64,000 nt of DNA from Streptomyces sp. NBC_00249 (GCF_026342355.1 NZ_JAPEMV010000011.1:1-64000); one strand, 5' to 3'; counted from the stretch's first letter, positions 35,151 through 44,960 are shown. The notes: generated by a model not told the origin, from the letters alone. A program made the numbers and translations.

Positions 35151-35319
35151 GAAGGTCATCATCCTGCCCGGCACTGACAACGCCGCCGCCCGACCCGGAT
35201 CACCCGGTCTCACATCGTGACCTGCGGTGATGCCGCTCGTTCCGGCTGGCCTTACGGGCGGTATCGTCGTCCGGTCACGGACGGCAATCGGATCGTCTGT
35301 TCAACCCTGGGGAACCACC

Positions 35320-35661
35320 ATGACTGATCTGAACTCGCTGCGGGCAAGCCTTGCGTCCGGTGAGCACGAGTTCGCCGACACCTTGGCCTTCGTCGCCGCG
35401 CACTACGCGTATCAGCCGCAGGCGTTCCGCAACGGGGACCTGGAAAATGCCGCAGGTGAGAACGAGGGTTCCTGCAAGACGCTGGGACTGGCCCTGCTGG
35501 AAGGGCTGAGTGACCAAGAGGCGCTGCAGGCATTCGGTGAGCACTATCGCAGCGTGCTGGCGACGCCGAACGACACTGATCACAGCAACATTCGCAACCT
35601 CATGGCCCATGGCCTGGCAGGGGTGAGCTTCGCCGGGCAGCCGTTGGCCCGTAACAGCTGA
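35320..35661 (+). CDS. HopJ-family protein, 113 aa
   Basis: A small protein of the HopJ type III effector family: TLAFVAAHYAYQPQAFRNGD, then GENEGSCKTLGLALLEGLSDQEALQAFGEHY, and ending HSNIRNLMAHGL. These are found in many non-pathogens, where they are probably housekeeping proteins of unknown role, despite the name. It is divergent from the ligase gene. Confidence 0.88.
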   Translation: MTDLNSLRASLASGEHEFADTLAFVAAHYAYQPQAFRNGDLENAAGENEGSCKTLGLALLEGLSDQEALQAFGEHYRSVLATPNDTDHSNIRNLMAHGLAGVSFAGQPLARNS

Positions 35662-35767
35662 AACGGTCGTGGGGTCTCCGGAGCCGAGGCACACTGCCGA
35701 AGCTCCCCCTCCGCCGCTAGGGTCCCCGTGTTCGACACCATTCACTGGTCCAGGGGGGAACCACCAG

Positions 35768-36466
35768 ATGGCACGCTTCCACCTGCCCTACACCTCGCTG
35801 TTGTCCCGGCTCGTCCCCGCCTTCCTCGCGGGGACGGCACTCGTCCTCGTCGGCCCGAGCGTAGTGGCCCACGCCTCGGAGACGGTCGAGATCCCGGCGG
35901 CCACGCCCGGCGGGGTCTCGCTGACCGTGCGGTTCCACGGGGCCGTCGTGCCCCAGCCGTACGTCCCGGACGCCGATGACGCCTGGGGCCCGCACAAGTG
36001 CCAGCTGATCTACCACGACTTCGACCCGACCCCCGGCTGCGGCGGCTTCAAGCTCAGCGCGACCCTGCACCACGTCCGGGACCTGCCGGGCTACCAGGCC
36101 GGCGCCTCGCCCGCGTCCACCTCCTTCGAGGCCTCCGCCGACACGGCGCGCACCTTCCGCTGCGTCCGCCCGGACGGCGGCTTCGACCACAAGGACGACA
36201 CCGTCGTCCGCACCACCGGGATGCCACTGACCGCCACGTACTACACCACCTCGGCCGGCTACCTCGTCCAGGCACACCGCCAGGACCCGTCGAGGGAGTT
36301 CGGACCGCAGTTCTTCGTCAACTTCCCGGCGGAGACGGTGAACTGCCCGGCCGGCACGACTCCGTCGCAGTACGGCCTGAAGGTCACCAACCTGCGGGTC
36401 TCCATCGACGACCCGTACGTCTTCGGCTCGACGTCGTGGACCCACCCGGGGCCGTTCTACGGCTGA
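35768..36466 (+). CDS. Secreted hypothetical protein, 232 aa
   Basis: A Sec signal is clear: basic start, LVPAFLAGTALVLVGPSVVAHA then the cleavage region A-H-A-S. The mature part has Cys-rich stretches (KCQLIYHDFDPTPGCGG, RTFRCVRPDG, VNCPAG), so disulfides are likely. It is beta-rich and I do not recognise the family. Function unknown. Confidence 0.75.
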   Translation: MARFHLPYTSLLSRLVPAFLAGTALVLVGPSVVAHASETVEIPAATPGGVSLTVRFHGAVVPQPYVPDADDAWGPHKCQLIYHDFDPTPGCGGFKLSATLHHVRDLPGYQAGASPASTSFEASADTARTFRCVRPDGGFDHKDDTVVRTTGMPLTATYYTTSAGYLVQAHRQDPSREFGPQFFVNFPAETVNCPAGTTPSQYGLKVTNLRVSIDDPYVFGSTSWTHPGPFYG

Positions 36467-36544
36467 CCCCGGTTCCGGTGAACTCCCGGCGGATCTCCCC
36501 GTCCTGGCGGTACCGGGTCGGGGAGAGGCCGCAGGGCGCAGGGG

Positions 36545-37402
36545 TCAGCGCGTAAGGGCCTGATAGAACTCCTCGAAGCGAGACCGTTCTTCCCCCAGCA
36601 CGCGGAGGCGTTGCTGAACCGGATACCTGTCTTCTTCGAGGTCCAGGATCGCGGTACGGCGCAAGACCCAATTGGGCCCCACATTAACGCTTCGGGTGGG
36701 GTGGATGACGAGCAGCGACTGGCCGGACTGGAGCTCGTCCCATTTGCGGTTCATCCGCTCCAGGACCCGCCGGTCGGTTTTGCCAGCCAGGGCGTCGTAA
36801 CGGTCGAAGTGAAGCTTCGCCTTGTCGGCCCACTTGACCGCTGCCCGCATTCCGGCGTCCTGATTGATGAGCGCGATGGCGGCTGCGACGAGCGCCGCCT
36901 TGCGATGCACCTCGGCCCTGCGATCGGTGTGGGGCAGCAGCTTTCCCTTGAGGAACGCGGCCTCCTTCTCGGCGGCCTGGAACACCACCCCGAGATGGCC
37001 TTGCGCGAGCAGACGATGGCGCTTCTTGCCGCTGTTCTTGGGCTCGCTGTTGGCGTCTTCGAGCTCTTCGAGTGCCGCCCCGAGATTGACGCCACCAATC
37101 GTACGCAGCGAATCGGCGAGCGCGGTGTCAAACAGCTGCGACACAACAATGTCGATGGCCATTCCCGCTACGTGCTTGCCCGCAACGAAGCCGATGAACT
37201 TGATCGACATGGAGGCCTTCGGCAGCTTCTCCTTGGCCTCAAGGATGCCGTAGAAGGCGGCCAAGGTCGCACTGGTGGCCGTATCGACCCCTTTTTTCCC
37301 CAGCCCGGGCATGACGAAGTGAAAGCCGCCGGATTTCTGGTTTTTCTGGAGCCCGATCAGGTGACTTTCCGGATACGGGAATCCGCCATTTTCCTTGGCC
37401 AT
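36545..37402 (-). CDS. Hypothetical protein, 285 aa
   Basis: It starts MAKENGGFPYPESHLIGLQKNQ and has Lys-rich helical stretches (FQAAEKEAAFLKGKL, KWADKAKLHFDRYDALAGKTDRR). A weakly hydrophobic stretch (KFIGFVAGKHVAGMAIDIVV, ~64-83) could be a membrane or hairpin segment. Codon use is less GC-biased than neighbours, which hints at acquisition. The ORF is open to 37564 but the start MAKENGG fits the codon-like part better. No family recognised. Confidence 0.6.
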   Translation of the reverse strand: MAKENGGFPYPESHLIGLQKNQKSGGFHFVMPGLGKKGVDTATSATLAAFYGILEAKEKLPKASMSIKFIGFVAGKHVAGMAIDIVVSQLFDTALADSLRTIGGVNLGAALEELEDANSEPKNSGKKRHRLLAQGHLGVVFQAAEKEAAFLKGKLLPHTDRRAEVHRKAALVAAAIALINQDAGMRAAVKWADKAKLHFDRYDALAGKTDRRVLERMNRKWDELQSGQSLLVIHPTRSVNVGPNWVLRRTAILDLEEDRYPVQQRLRVLGEERSRFEEFYQALTR

Positions 37403-37603
37403 GCCGGCTCCTTCGGCGTCGTCGACGACCGCCGACACAACGGCTCGCCTCCATCCGAGTCTGACGAGAACCAGCCATCTCAGATAGAGGCGGAAACCAG
37501 CCGAAAGGCTTGATTTCGCCCATGGGTCTGCTCCAGTCGGCGCAGACCGACCGGGCGCCCGCACCCCGGCGGGTACGACGCCCGGACGGGCCCGGCGCGG
37601 GGG

Positions 37604-38659
37604 TCAGACGACGCCGGGTATCTGGCGGGCCTGGAAGGCAGTGCGGACGGCGTCCGCCGCGGGCTTGCCGTACATGCGTTCCGCCGTGGCGATCGTCTTC
37701 AGGGCCGCGGCCTGGAAGGTGGTGTCCGGTGCGAAGCCGAACTGGGCGTTGACGATGATGCGGTCGGCCGTACGGGCCCCCAGCGCGCGCCGGATGTCGA
37801 GGAGGGCACGCGACCAGATCTCGCCGTCGGCGTGGACCTCGCCCACCCGGTCCGCGTACACCTTGTTCCCGTCGATGCGGCGCAGGCAGTGCGGGGCGGT
37901 GCTGTAGGGGACCGAGTCCCAGTCGGCGACGCAGGCCGGGTCCGCGCCCTGCGGCCAGCCGTTGGCCGCGACCGCGTGGGATCCGACCTCGACGGCCAGG
38001 TAGTCGCCGAAGGCCTCGCCGATCGCGCCCGCCTCCGGGGAGGTGCCGAAGCCGGGGACCTGGGCGTTGTGCACGGCGTGACCGTACTCGTGGATGATCA
38101 CCTCGGCGTCCTCGGCGTCGTCCACCCCGCCCTTGCCGAAGCGGATCTCGTCCTTCTTGTCGGTGAAGAACGAGTTGTCGGCGCCCCACTGGTTGATGCG
38201 GACCGGCTGGGGACGGTCGTTGGCACCGGGGAGGTCGGTGCCGAAGCCGAGGCCCTGCAGGTACTCCTGCGCCTCGTTGACCCAGAAGTAGGCCATGACC
38301 TGCTCGAACCGGTCGTCGGCGCGGTTGTACGAGCCCGCCTGCGCGGAGTTGGCCGAAGGTCCGGTGTCGGACCTGACGTACGCCCACTTCCCCGACAGTT
38401 TGCCGCTGCCGTCCAGGTTGCGCAGGGCGGCCGTCGCGTAGGCGGAGGCGGGCACGGCGCCGGCGGCGTCCTTGGCGTCGGCGAGTGTCTGGTCACCGGA
38501 GGACTGGACGGGGTTGACCATGAAGATGCGGGCCAGGGGCGGCTGAGCGGCCGGGCCCTGGGCCGGTTCGGAGGCGGCCGAGGCCGGTCCGCCCAGGGTG
38601 GCCAGCGCCACGGTGACGGTTGCTGCGGCGGTCAGCCCGCGGGGGGTGCGGCGAGGCAT
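37604..38659 (-). CDS. Secreted M36/fungalysin-like zinc metalloprotease, 351 aa
   Basis: Signal peptide in the first ~28 residues (ending GGPASA), then a mature domain whose zinc site reads AEVIIHEYGHAVHN, HEYGH at 190-194, with the third ligand Glu215 in GEAFGDYLAVE. The HExxH plus E-x-x-x-D arrangement fits M36/thermolysin-like (gluzincin) enzymes. GGAGG precedes the ATG. It diverges from a thermolysin gene with 263 bp of shared promoter region, so the two may be induced together to digest protein outside the cell. Confidence 0.85.
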   Translation of the reverse strand: MPRRTPRGLTAAATVTVALATLGGPASAASEPAQGPAAQPPLARIFMVNPVQSSGDQTLADAKDAAGAVPASAYATAALRNLDGSGKLSGKWAYVRSDTGPSANSAQAGSYNRADDRFEQVMAYFWVNEAQEYLQGLGFGTDLPGANDRPQPVRINQWGADNSFFTDKKDEIRFGKGGVDDAEDAEVIIHEYGHAVHNAQVPGFGTSPEAGAIGEAFGDYLAVEVGSHAVAANGWPQGADPACVADWDSVPYSTAPHCLRRIDGNKVYADRVGEVHADGEIWSRALLDIRRALGARTADRIIVNAQFGFAPDTTFQAAALKTIATAERMYGKPAADAVRTAFQARQIPGVV

Positions 38660-38922
38660 GGGGGTGTCCTCCTGAGACGGGATCTTGTCGGCGGGGTGTG
38701 ATCCTGGCGTACGGCCGGTGCGTTTGGCCAGAGTCCAGGCCCTGCCAGTTCTCGGCCAACTCCCGCCGGGGCAGTCCTTTTTGCGCATCTTTTGGTCGTT
38801 GAGCGAACATCACGACCCTCTCTCCGGACAACAACAGGTCAAATCCTTGTTGCATACCTGTCAATCGAACGCTCCTTCCTGGCAATGTCGCCGTCGCCCC
38901 CACGGCAACTGAAGGAGAGCGA

Positions 38923-40515
38923 GTGACCCACCCCATGTCCTCCACCCCCACACTCCGCAACCGCAACCGCACCCGTGTGCTGCGCACCGCCGCTGTCGTC
39001 GCCTCCGCGGCGATGGTCGTGATCGCCACCCAGAGCGGCTCGGCCAGCGCCGCCGCGGAGCGGGAGGAGGGTGCGACCGCGATCACCCAGTCCGCCGGCG
39101 CCCGCGCCCAGGCGATCGCCACCGCGCAGACCTCGGCGGCCGACACCGCCCGCGCCATCGGCCTGGCCGACGAGGAAGGCCTCGTCGCCCGCGACGTCAT
39201 CAAGGACGCCGACGGCACCGTGCACACCCGCTACGAGCGCACCTACGCCGGACTGCCCGTGCTCGGCGGCGACCTGGTCGTCCACCAGAAGAAGAACGGC
39301 GCCCGCAAGACCACCAAGGCCAACGAGGCGCGCATCGCCCCGGGCGCCGCCCGCACCCTGAAGGCCGCGCCCGCCGGCGCCCGCCAGGTCGTATGGGCCG
39401 CGACCGGCACCCCCGTCTTCGCCTACGAGGCCGTCGTCACCGGGACCCAGGCCGACGGCACGCCCAGCGAGCGCCACGTCGTCACCGACGCCGCCACCGG
39501 CGCCGAGCTCTACGCGTACGAAGCCATCGACACCGGAACCGGCACCAGCGGGTACTCCGGCACCGTCCCAATCGGCACCACCCAGAGCGGATCCGCGTAC
39601 AGCCTGAGCGACGCCGCCCGCGGCGGGCACAAGACGTACGACCTGAACGGCGCCACGTCCACCGCCACCGGCACCCTCTTCACCGACGCCGACGACGCCT
39701 GGGGCGACGGAACCGCGGCGAACCGTCAGACCGCCGCCGTCGACGCCCACTACGGTGCGGCGGTGACCTGGGACTTCTACAAGACGGAGCTCGGCCGCAA
39801 CGGCATCGCCGGAGACGGCAAGGCCGCCTACTCCCGAGTCCACTACGGCAACGCCTACGTCAACGCCTTCTGGTCCGACGGCTGCTTCTGCATGACGTAC
39901 GGCGACGGCGCCAACAACTCCAAGCCGCTCACCTCGCTGGACGTGGCGGGCCACGAGATGAGCCACGGCCTGACCGCCGCCACCGCCAAGCTGAACTACA
40001 GCCGTGAATCGGGCGGCCTCAACGAGGCCACCAGCGACATCCTCGGCACGTCCGTCGAATTCTTCGCCAACAACTCCGCCGACCCCGGCGACTACCTCAT
40101 CGGCGAGAAGATCGACATACGTGGCAACGGCACGCCGCTGCGCTACATGGACAAGCCCAGCAAGGACGGGGCCTCCGCGGACTACTGGTCGAAGACGGTC
40201 GGCCGGCTCGACGTCCACAACTCCTCGGGCGTCGCGAACCACTTCTTCTACCTGCTCTCCGAGGGCAGCGGCGCGAAGACCGTCAACGGCGTGGCTTACA
40301 ACTCGCCCACCTACGACGGCTCGACGGTCACCGGCATCGGCCGCACCAAGGCCTACAAGATCTGGTACAAGGCGCTCTCCACGTACATGACCTCGACCAC
40401 CAACTACGCGGGAGCGCGCACCGCGACCCTGCAGGCGACGGCCGACCTGTACGGATCGACCGGTGCCGAGTACCAGCAGGTGGCCGCCGCGTGGAAGGCG
40501 GTCAACGTCAACTGA
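38923..40515 (+). CDS. Secreted M4 (thermolysin-like) metalloprotease, 530 aa
   Basis: Signal peptide 1-~44 (ends GSASAAA), FTP and PepSY propeptide parts (~60-200), then the catalytic domain with VAGHEMSHGLT (HEMSH 344-348) and GGLNEATSDILG supplying the third ligand Glu, and the C-terminal domain ending YQQVAAAWKAVNV. The signal and propeptide indicate secretion as a zymogen. GAAGGAGAG lies before the GTG start. Nearby inverted repeat ACAGGT-N16-ACCTGT (38834-38861) could be an operator. Confidence 0.93.
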   Translation: MTHPMSSTPTLRNRNRTRVLRTAAVVASAAMVVIATQSGSASAAAEREEGATAITQSAGARAQAIATAQTSAADTARAIGLADEEGLVARDVIKDADGTVHTRYERTYAGLPVLGGDLVVHQKKNGARKTTKANEARIAPGAARTLKAAPAGARQVVWAATGTPVFAYEAVVTGTQADGTPSERHVVTDAATGAELYAYEAIDTGTGTSGYSGTVPIGTTQSGSAYSLSDAARGGHKTYDLNGATSTATGTLFTDADDAWGDGTAANRQTAAVDAHYGAAVTWDFYKTELGRNGIAGDGKAAYSRVHYGNAYVNAFWSDGCFCMTYGDGANNSKPLTSLDVAGHEMSHGLTAATAKLNYSRESGGLNEATSDILGTSVEFFANNSADPGDYLIGEKIDIRGNGTPLRYMDKPSKDGASADYWSKTVGRLDVHNSSGVANHFFYLLSEGSGAKTVNGVAYNSPTYDGSTVTGIGRTKAYKIWYKALSTYMTSTTNYAGARTATLQATADLYGSTGAEYQQVAAAWKAVNVN

Positions 40516-40680
40516 GCCGACCGGGCCGGGGTGCGCACGCCGTCGTCGTTCATCACACGAGCGACGGGTGCGCGCCCTGCCGTCCGGCCGCCATCGGCCG
40601 CCGGTCGCGGACAGCCCGGGCGCCGGCAGCCGCTCCGGTCCCAAGGCCGGAGCGTGAGGGTCTCGGCGCCCCGCGGCGGC

Positions 40681-41640
40681 TCAGGTGGCGGGCTGTGCCT
40701 GGGCGGCACGCCGGTAGCGGCCGGGAGCGATGCCCAGTTCCCGGGAGAAGGCGCGGGAGAAGGTGAATTCGGAGGCGTAGCCGACGGCTTCGCCGATGTC
40801 GCCGACCAGATCGTCCGTCTCGCGCAGCAGGCGGGCGGCCCGGTCGACGCGCAGCCGGGACACGTACGCGAGCGGGGCGGCGCCGACCAGTTCCCTGAAC
40901 TGGCGTGCGAACGCCGGGCGTGACATCGCCACCTCGCGCGCCAGGCCCTCCACCGTCCAGGGGGCTTGCGGCGTCTCGTGGACCAGGGAGAGCGCGGCGC
41001 CGATCCGCGGGTCGCGCAGCGCGGTGAGCCAGGAGCGCTGCCGGGATCCGGTGCCAGCGTCGGCGTCCGCATCGGCGAGGTCGAGCCAGGCGCGGATGAC
41101 CTGGACGAACAGGACGTCGGTCAGGCGAGCCGCCACGACGCGTGCTCCGGGCCGCGTGCGGGTGGTCTCCGCGATCAGGAGCCGGATGACGCCCTGCAGT
41201 TCCGGGTCGGCGCTCATGCCGGGGACGTGGATCACGGCCGGCAGGGCGGACAGCACCGGGTGCCGGGTGGTGTCCCCTTCGTAGCTGAACTTGCCGCAGA
41301 CGATGCGTACGACGGCCCCCACGCCACCGAGGTCGACGACGCCCTCGCGGCCCGGGGGGTGGGCGGCCTCCAGGTCGGCGTACGGCACGGCGGACTCCTC
41401 CGGGGCGCCCACCAGGCTGTGTGGTTCGCCGCGCGGCAGCAGGACCACGTCTCCCGGCACCAGTTGCAGTGGCGGCTGCCCCGCGACGCGCAGCCAGCAG
41501 GTCCCCTCGGCCACCAGGTGGAAGCCGGCGGTGCTCTGCTGTTCCAACGCGCAGCCCCAGCCTGGGCCGCGCGAGCGCAGCTGGGCGAGCAGGACCCCGT
41601 TGATTCCGGTGGTGGCCAGTACGTCGGCGAGTACATCCAT
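40681..41640 (-). CDS. AraC-family regulator with cupin domain, 319 aa
   Basis: N-terminal cupin_6-type sensor (LVAEGTCWLRVAGQPPLQLVPGDVVLLPRGEPHSLV), and a C-terminal double HTH ending VDRAARLLRETDDLVGDIGEAVGYASEFTFSRAFSRELGIAPGRYRR. It starts MDVLADVL at 41640. It is divergent from a truncated LLM gene and an SDR, which are the obvious targets in its original context. Confidence 0.9.
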   Translation of the reverse strand: MDVLADVLATTGINGVLLAQLRSRGPGWGCALEQQSTAGFHLVAEGTCWLRVAGQPPLQLVPGDVVLLPRGEPHSLVGAPEESAVPYADLEAAHPPGREGVVDLGGVGAVVRIVCGKFSYEGDTTRHPVLSALPAVIHVPGMSADPELQGVIRLLIAETTRTRPGARVVAARLTDVLFVQVIRAWLDLADADADAGTGSRQRSWLTALRDPRIGAALSLVHETPQAPWTVEGLAREVAMSRPAFARQFRELVGAAPLAYVSRLRVDRAARLLRETDDLVGDIGEAVGYASEFTFSRAFSRELGIAPGRYRRAAQAQPAT

Positions 41641-41811
41641 ACCGCGCAGCCTATATGTGGCAGCACATTTATGACGGGCCGATGAGACGATCCGGCAATT
41701 TCTGGATCGTTTCTGCCATGGAGGGTCTCTTCTCAAGTCCCTAGGGTTAAAACCGAAGAAGCGCCACGAGGTGCCTTCGACCACGCTCCGGCATGAAGGA
41801 AGAACCCACCC

Positions 41812-41904
41812 ATGAAGCTAGGCATCGCCATGTTCCCCGCGGACTTCGCGATCCGTCCTGACGAGCTCGCGCAGGCGGTGGAGGAGCGCGGCTCGCGGGA
41901 CTGA
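41812..41904 (+). pseudogene. 5' stub of an LLM-class oxidoreductase
   Basis: An ATG frame reads MKLGIAMFPADFAIRP then DELAQAVEERG, the first 27 residues of F420-dependent LLM enzymes, and then breaks into RSRD-stop-like sequence. The rest of the gene is missing before the SDR. It is too short to be functional. Confidence 0.75.
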
Positions 41905-42034
41905 CACTGACCCGCCCGGCAGTCGGCGAGCGGCACGCCGCCCCTGCCCTGGCCCTGTTTTCCCCACCGTGCCGGCCGGCCCGGCTGGCACGGCCGACCC
42001 GTCACTTTCGAATTCTTCGCGTATGGAGCACATC

Positions 42035-42862
42035 ATGAGCAAGATCTGGTTCGTCACCGGTTCCTCCCGCGGCTTCGGCCGGAAGTACGTCGAGGCTGCC
42101 CTGTCGCGCGGTGACAAGGTCGCCGCGACGGCCCGCGACACCGAGACCCTCAAGGACCTGGTGGCCTCCTACGGCGACTCCGTCCTCGCGCTGAGGCTGG
42201 ACGTGACCGACAGGGAAGCGGTGTTCGCCGCGGTCAAGCAGGCCCAGGAGCACTTCGGCCGCCTCGACGTCATCGTGAACAACGCCGGATTCGGCCTGTT
42301 CGGCGCCGTTGAGGAGCTGACCGAGCCGGCGCTGCGCGACCAGTTGGAGACCAACCTGTTCGGCGCCCTGTGGGTCACCCAGGCCGCCCTGCCCTACCTG
42401 CGCGCACAGGGCAGCGGCCACATCGTGCAGATCTCCTCCACCGGCGGCGTCGTCGCCTGGCCGCTCGTCGGCGGCTACCACGCCTCCAAGTGGGCGCTCG
42501 AAGGCCTGAGCGAGGCCCTGGCCCAGGAGGTCGCCGGCCTGGGCATCAAGGTCACCCTCGTCGAGCCCGGCGCGTACGCGACCGACTGGGGCGGCGCCTC
42601 CGCCGTCTCCGTCGACCCCCTCGCCGTGTACGACGGGGTACGGGACGCCCTCGGCGCGTTCATGCAGACCCTCGACTTCGGCGACCCGGCCGCCGCCGCC
42701 GGCGCGCTGCTGAAGGTCGTCGACTCCGACAACCCGCCGCTGCGCGTCTTCTTCGGCACCCAGGGCAACGAGCTGATCCCGCAGGCCTACGCCGACCGGC
42801 TCAAGGCCTGGGCGGACTGGCAGGACGTGGCCGTCGAGGCCCAGGGCGGCAAGTCCGCCTGA
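42035..42862 (+). CDS. Short-chain dehydrogenase/reductase, 275 aa
   Basis: Classical SDR: IWFVTGSSRGFGRKYVEAAL (NADP-binding T-G-x-x-x-G-x-G), VIVNNAGFG, ISSTGGVVAWPLVGGYHASKWALEGLSEA with the Y-x-x-x-K active site, then VEPGAYATDW. Length is normal. GGAG sits before the ATG at 42035. Substrate unknown. It follows the AraC/LLM region and may be controlled by that regulator. Confidence 0.9.
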   Translation: MSKIWFVTGSSRGFGRKYVEAALSRGDKVAATARDTETLKDLVASYGDSVLALRLDVTDREAVFAAVKQAQEHFGRLDVIVNNAGFGLFGAVEELTEPALRDQLETNLFGALWVTQAALPYLRAQGSGHIVQISSTGGVVAWPLVGGYHASKWALEGLSEALAQEVAGLGIKVTLVEPGAYATDWGGASAVSVDPLAVYDGVRDALGAFMQTLDFGDPAAAAGALLKVVDSDNPPLRVFFGTQGNELIPQAYADRLKAWADWQDVAVEAQGGKSA

Positions 42863-42961
42863 TCCTCACGGCCGCCACGGTGCCGTCGGCGCTGACCCCG
42901 GAACCAGCACCGGGTGAAGACACACCCTCCGCCGGCCTCAACTCCTCACCCATACCGGCCA

Positions 42962-42993
42962 GGTCGCCCCCCGTCACAGGGCGGGGGGCGACC
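42962..42993 (+). terminator. Hairpin terminator after the SDR gene
   Basis: Twelve-base arms GGTCGCCCCCCG and CGGGGGGCGACC (42962-42973 and 42982-42993) with an 8-base loop, 100 bp after the SDR stop and just before the next gene. Confidence 0.8.
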
Positions 42994-43011
42994 ACAACGG
43001 GGGCGCGGGGC

Positions 43012-44007
43012 ATGGCTACCTTTCCGCTCATGGATCCTGTCTCGCAGCCCGGTGCCTCCGGGGCACCCGCCACCCGTCGCCGTACCCTGCTGACCGCCCT
43101 GGCCGCGGCCACGGCGGGCGCCCCCCTGCTCGCGCAGCTCGGCGGGACGCCGGCGTACGCGGCGACCACGCCGCCGCCGGACGGGCCACCGGCGCCCGGG
43201 GCGGAGTACTTCACCAACAACCATCTGTACCGCCACTTGGCGGGGCGCGAGGGCATCGATTTCGGTCGCCGCTACAAGCGCCACGAGCTGACCGACACGG
43301 AACTGCCGAACAGGTTCCCGTACGCCCGCACCACGGTCATGGCGCTGCACGGCGGCGGCATCGAGATGGGGACCTCCGAACTGTGTCTGGGCATCGCCGG
43401 GTACGACCCGGGGACGCTGAAGGCAGAGCCCGGCGTAGCCACGTACGACTACTGGATGTTCGAGGGGCTGCGGTCGGCGAGCGCTCCGGACGGGCAGAAG
43501 AACGCCGATCTGCACGTCACGGCCCAGAACTGCGACGACCACGTCGCGCTGTCGATGGCCGCCAGCAGCCTCAACGTACTGAGCCTGCACGGCTGCAAGG
43601 CGGAGCAGATCCCGTTCATCACCAATCTGACCTGGCCGCCGAAGGAGATCGATCCGAAGGCAGTGGTCGTGGGCGGGCTCTCCACTCCGCTGCGGGAGGC
43701 GTTGGTGGCGGAGTTGCGTGCGGCCGGGTTCCAGGCCATCGACGCCATGAAGCCGCAGGAATCGGGGGTGGAGAGCCTCGGCCACCTCAACGGCGACCAC
43801 ACGAACAACCCCTGCAACAGGACGATGCTCCGGCAGGGCGCGCAGCTGGAGATGACCTACGAGCTCCGGGCGAGCCTGTTCGGTGACTTCAGCACCCGCA
43901 GCAGCCGGGCGTCGAGCTGGAAGGACACCAAAGCTCGCTTCATCCCGTTCCGCGACGCCTGCCGCCGTGCCATCGCCACTGTCGAGGCAACTCAGCCCAT
44001 CCTGTGA
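43012..44007 (+). CDS. Poly-gamma-glutamate hydrolase-family secreted protein, 331 aa
   Basis: The N-terminus has a twin-arginine-like signal (ATRRRTLLTALAAATAGAPLL to TPAYA). The mature part reads TTVMALHGGGIEMGTSELCLGI, DLHVTAQNCDDHVALSMA, and NRTMLRQGAQLEMTYELRASLFGD, which fits the phage-type poly-gamma-glutamate hydrolase (zinc amidase) family. It would cleave gamma-glutamyl polymers outside the cell. Start is ATG 43012, or ATG 43030. Confidence 0.85.
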   Translation: MATFPLMDPVSQPGASGAPATRRRTLLTALAAATAGAPLLAQLGGTPAYAATTPPPDGPPAPGAEYFTNNHLYRHLAGREGIDFGRRYKRHELTDTELPNRFPYARTTVMALHGGGIEMGTSELCLGIAGYDPGTLKAEPGVATYDYWMFEGLRSASAPDGQKNADLHVTAQNCDDHVALSMAASSLNVLSLHGCKAEQIPFITNLTWPPKEIDPKAVVVGGLSTPLREALVAELRAAGFQAIDAMKPQESGVESLGHLNGDHTNNPCNRTMLRQGAQLEMTYELRASLFGDFSTRSSRASSWKDTKARFIPFRDACRRAIATVEATQPIL

Positions 44008-44219
44008 GCTGTGCCGCGGCCCGTACTCGGGTGTAGGTCTGCGCCGGCCCCCGTACCCGGCGGAGGCCGGCCGCCGCTACCTGGCAGAGGTTCCAGGGGA
44101 ACGCCGGGTCGCCCTGGCCACGATCCGGCGGATGTGCCGGCCGTGCCGGGCGCGCACTCCGCCGGTCCGCGCGCAGCCGGTTCGAGGCAGCGGATCCGCC
44201 TGTGGTGCGAGCGGCTTGC

Positions 44220-44573
44220 TCAGGACTGGTCCATCGCGTCGATGATCAGCAGCTGGTCCCCGGGGCACGCAGCGATCCGGTCGGGATACAGGGACTTGCC
44301 TGTGTGGGGCCATACACCCATGCCGAGGAGCGCTTCGTCAGCCAGAAGTGGCAGCACGTCGCGGGCGCGGGCGGTGTAGCGCAGCGGGTAGCCGGAGTCG
44401 AGAATCTTCCGGGCCTTCCCCTGCATCTCGAGCTCGTGCAGCCACCCCAGCATGCTGGTCGTAGTCCAGTAGGCGAGGCCCTGCGTACCGCTGTAGTCGT
44501 GGTGCCCGCTGTCCTTGAGGTCTTGCATCTGCTCCGGGGTGGGTATGTAGATCGAAACGTTCCAGCCGAGCAT
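44220..44573 (-). CDS. Hypothetical protein, 117 aa
   Basis: It starts MLGWNVSIYIPTPEQMQDLKDSGHHDYSG, then AYWTTTSMLGWLHELEMQGKARKIL, and ends CPGDQLLIIDAMDQS. No signal peptide. I recognise the style of a conserved Streptomyces family but no function. Codon bias supports coding. The preceding stretch 44008-44219 on the plus strand shows a Cys-rich frame (CELCRGP, MCRPCRARTPP) that may be a decayed gene end. Confidence 0.65.
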   Translation of the reverse strand: MLGWNVSIYIPTPEQMQDLKDSGHHDYSGTQGLAYWTTTSMLGWLHELEMQGKARKILDSGYPLRYTARARDVLPLLADEALLGMGVWPHTGKSLYPDRIAACPGDQLLIIDAMDQS

Positions 44574-44722
44574 GGAATCCCTCTCTGTACGGTGCCCAAC
44601 TCATCCTAGATCGGGCTCCGCCGCAAAGGGGGCTCCCATGTACCTTCCGAGCAGCCTGCCTTCGATCTCGGTCGACGAGCCGCTGCGCGACGTACCAGGC
44701 AGCGCTACGCGACACTCGTCCC

Positions 44723-44960
44723 ATGGAGTGGTTCGATCGTGCCCGGGCAGCGGAACAGCTCGGGGATTGGGATGCGGCTATCGCGGTGGTGAGCGCCCAC
44801 GCCGAGTGCTTCTCCGCCGATTCCTACGCACACGACAACCATCTGTGGCACGGGTCGGGTCCAGGAGGCGCATCGAGCGGTCGATGCCCTTGGGCCGGAG
44901 GATCAGTACGCGCACCAGCTCGTGGCCCGCCTTCGCTCGCCATCGAGCGGTGCAACGTGA
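44723..44960 (+). pseudogene. Internally deleted hypothetical (TPR-like) gene
   Basis: It starts MEWFDRARAAEQLGDWDAAIAVVSAHAECF, of a helical TPR-like family, to HDNHLWHG. After about 44860 the match continues in another frame: GRVQEAHRAVDALGPEDQYAHQLVARLRS and ends with a stop at 44960. The middle of the gene is missing. No clear function. Confidence 0.65.
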
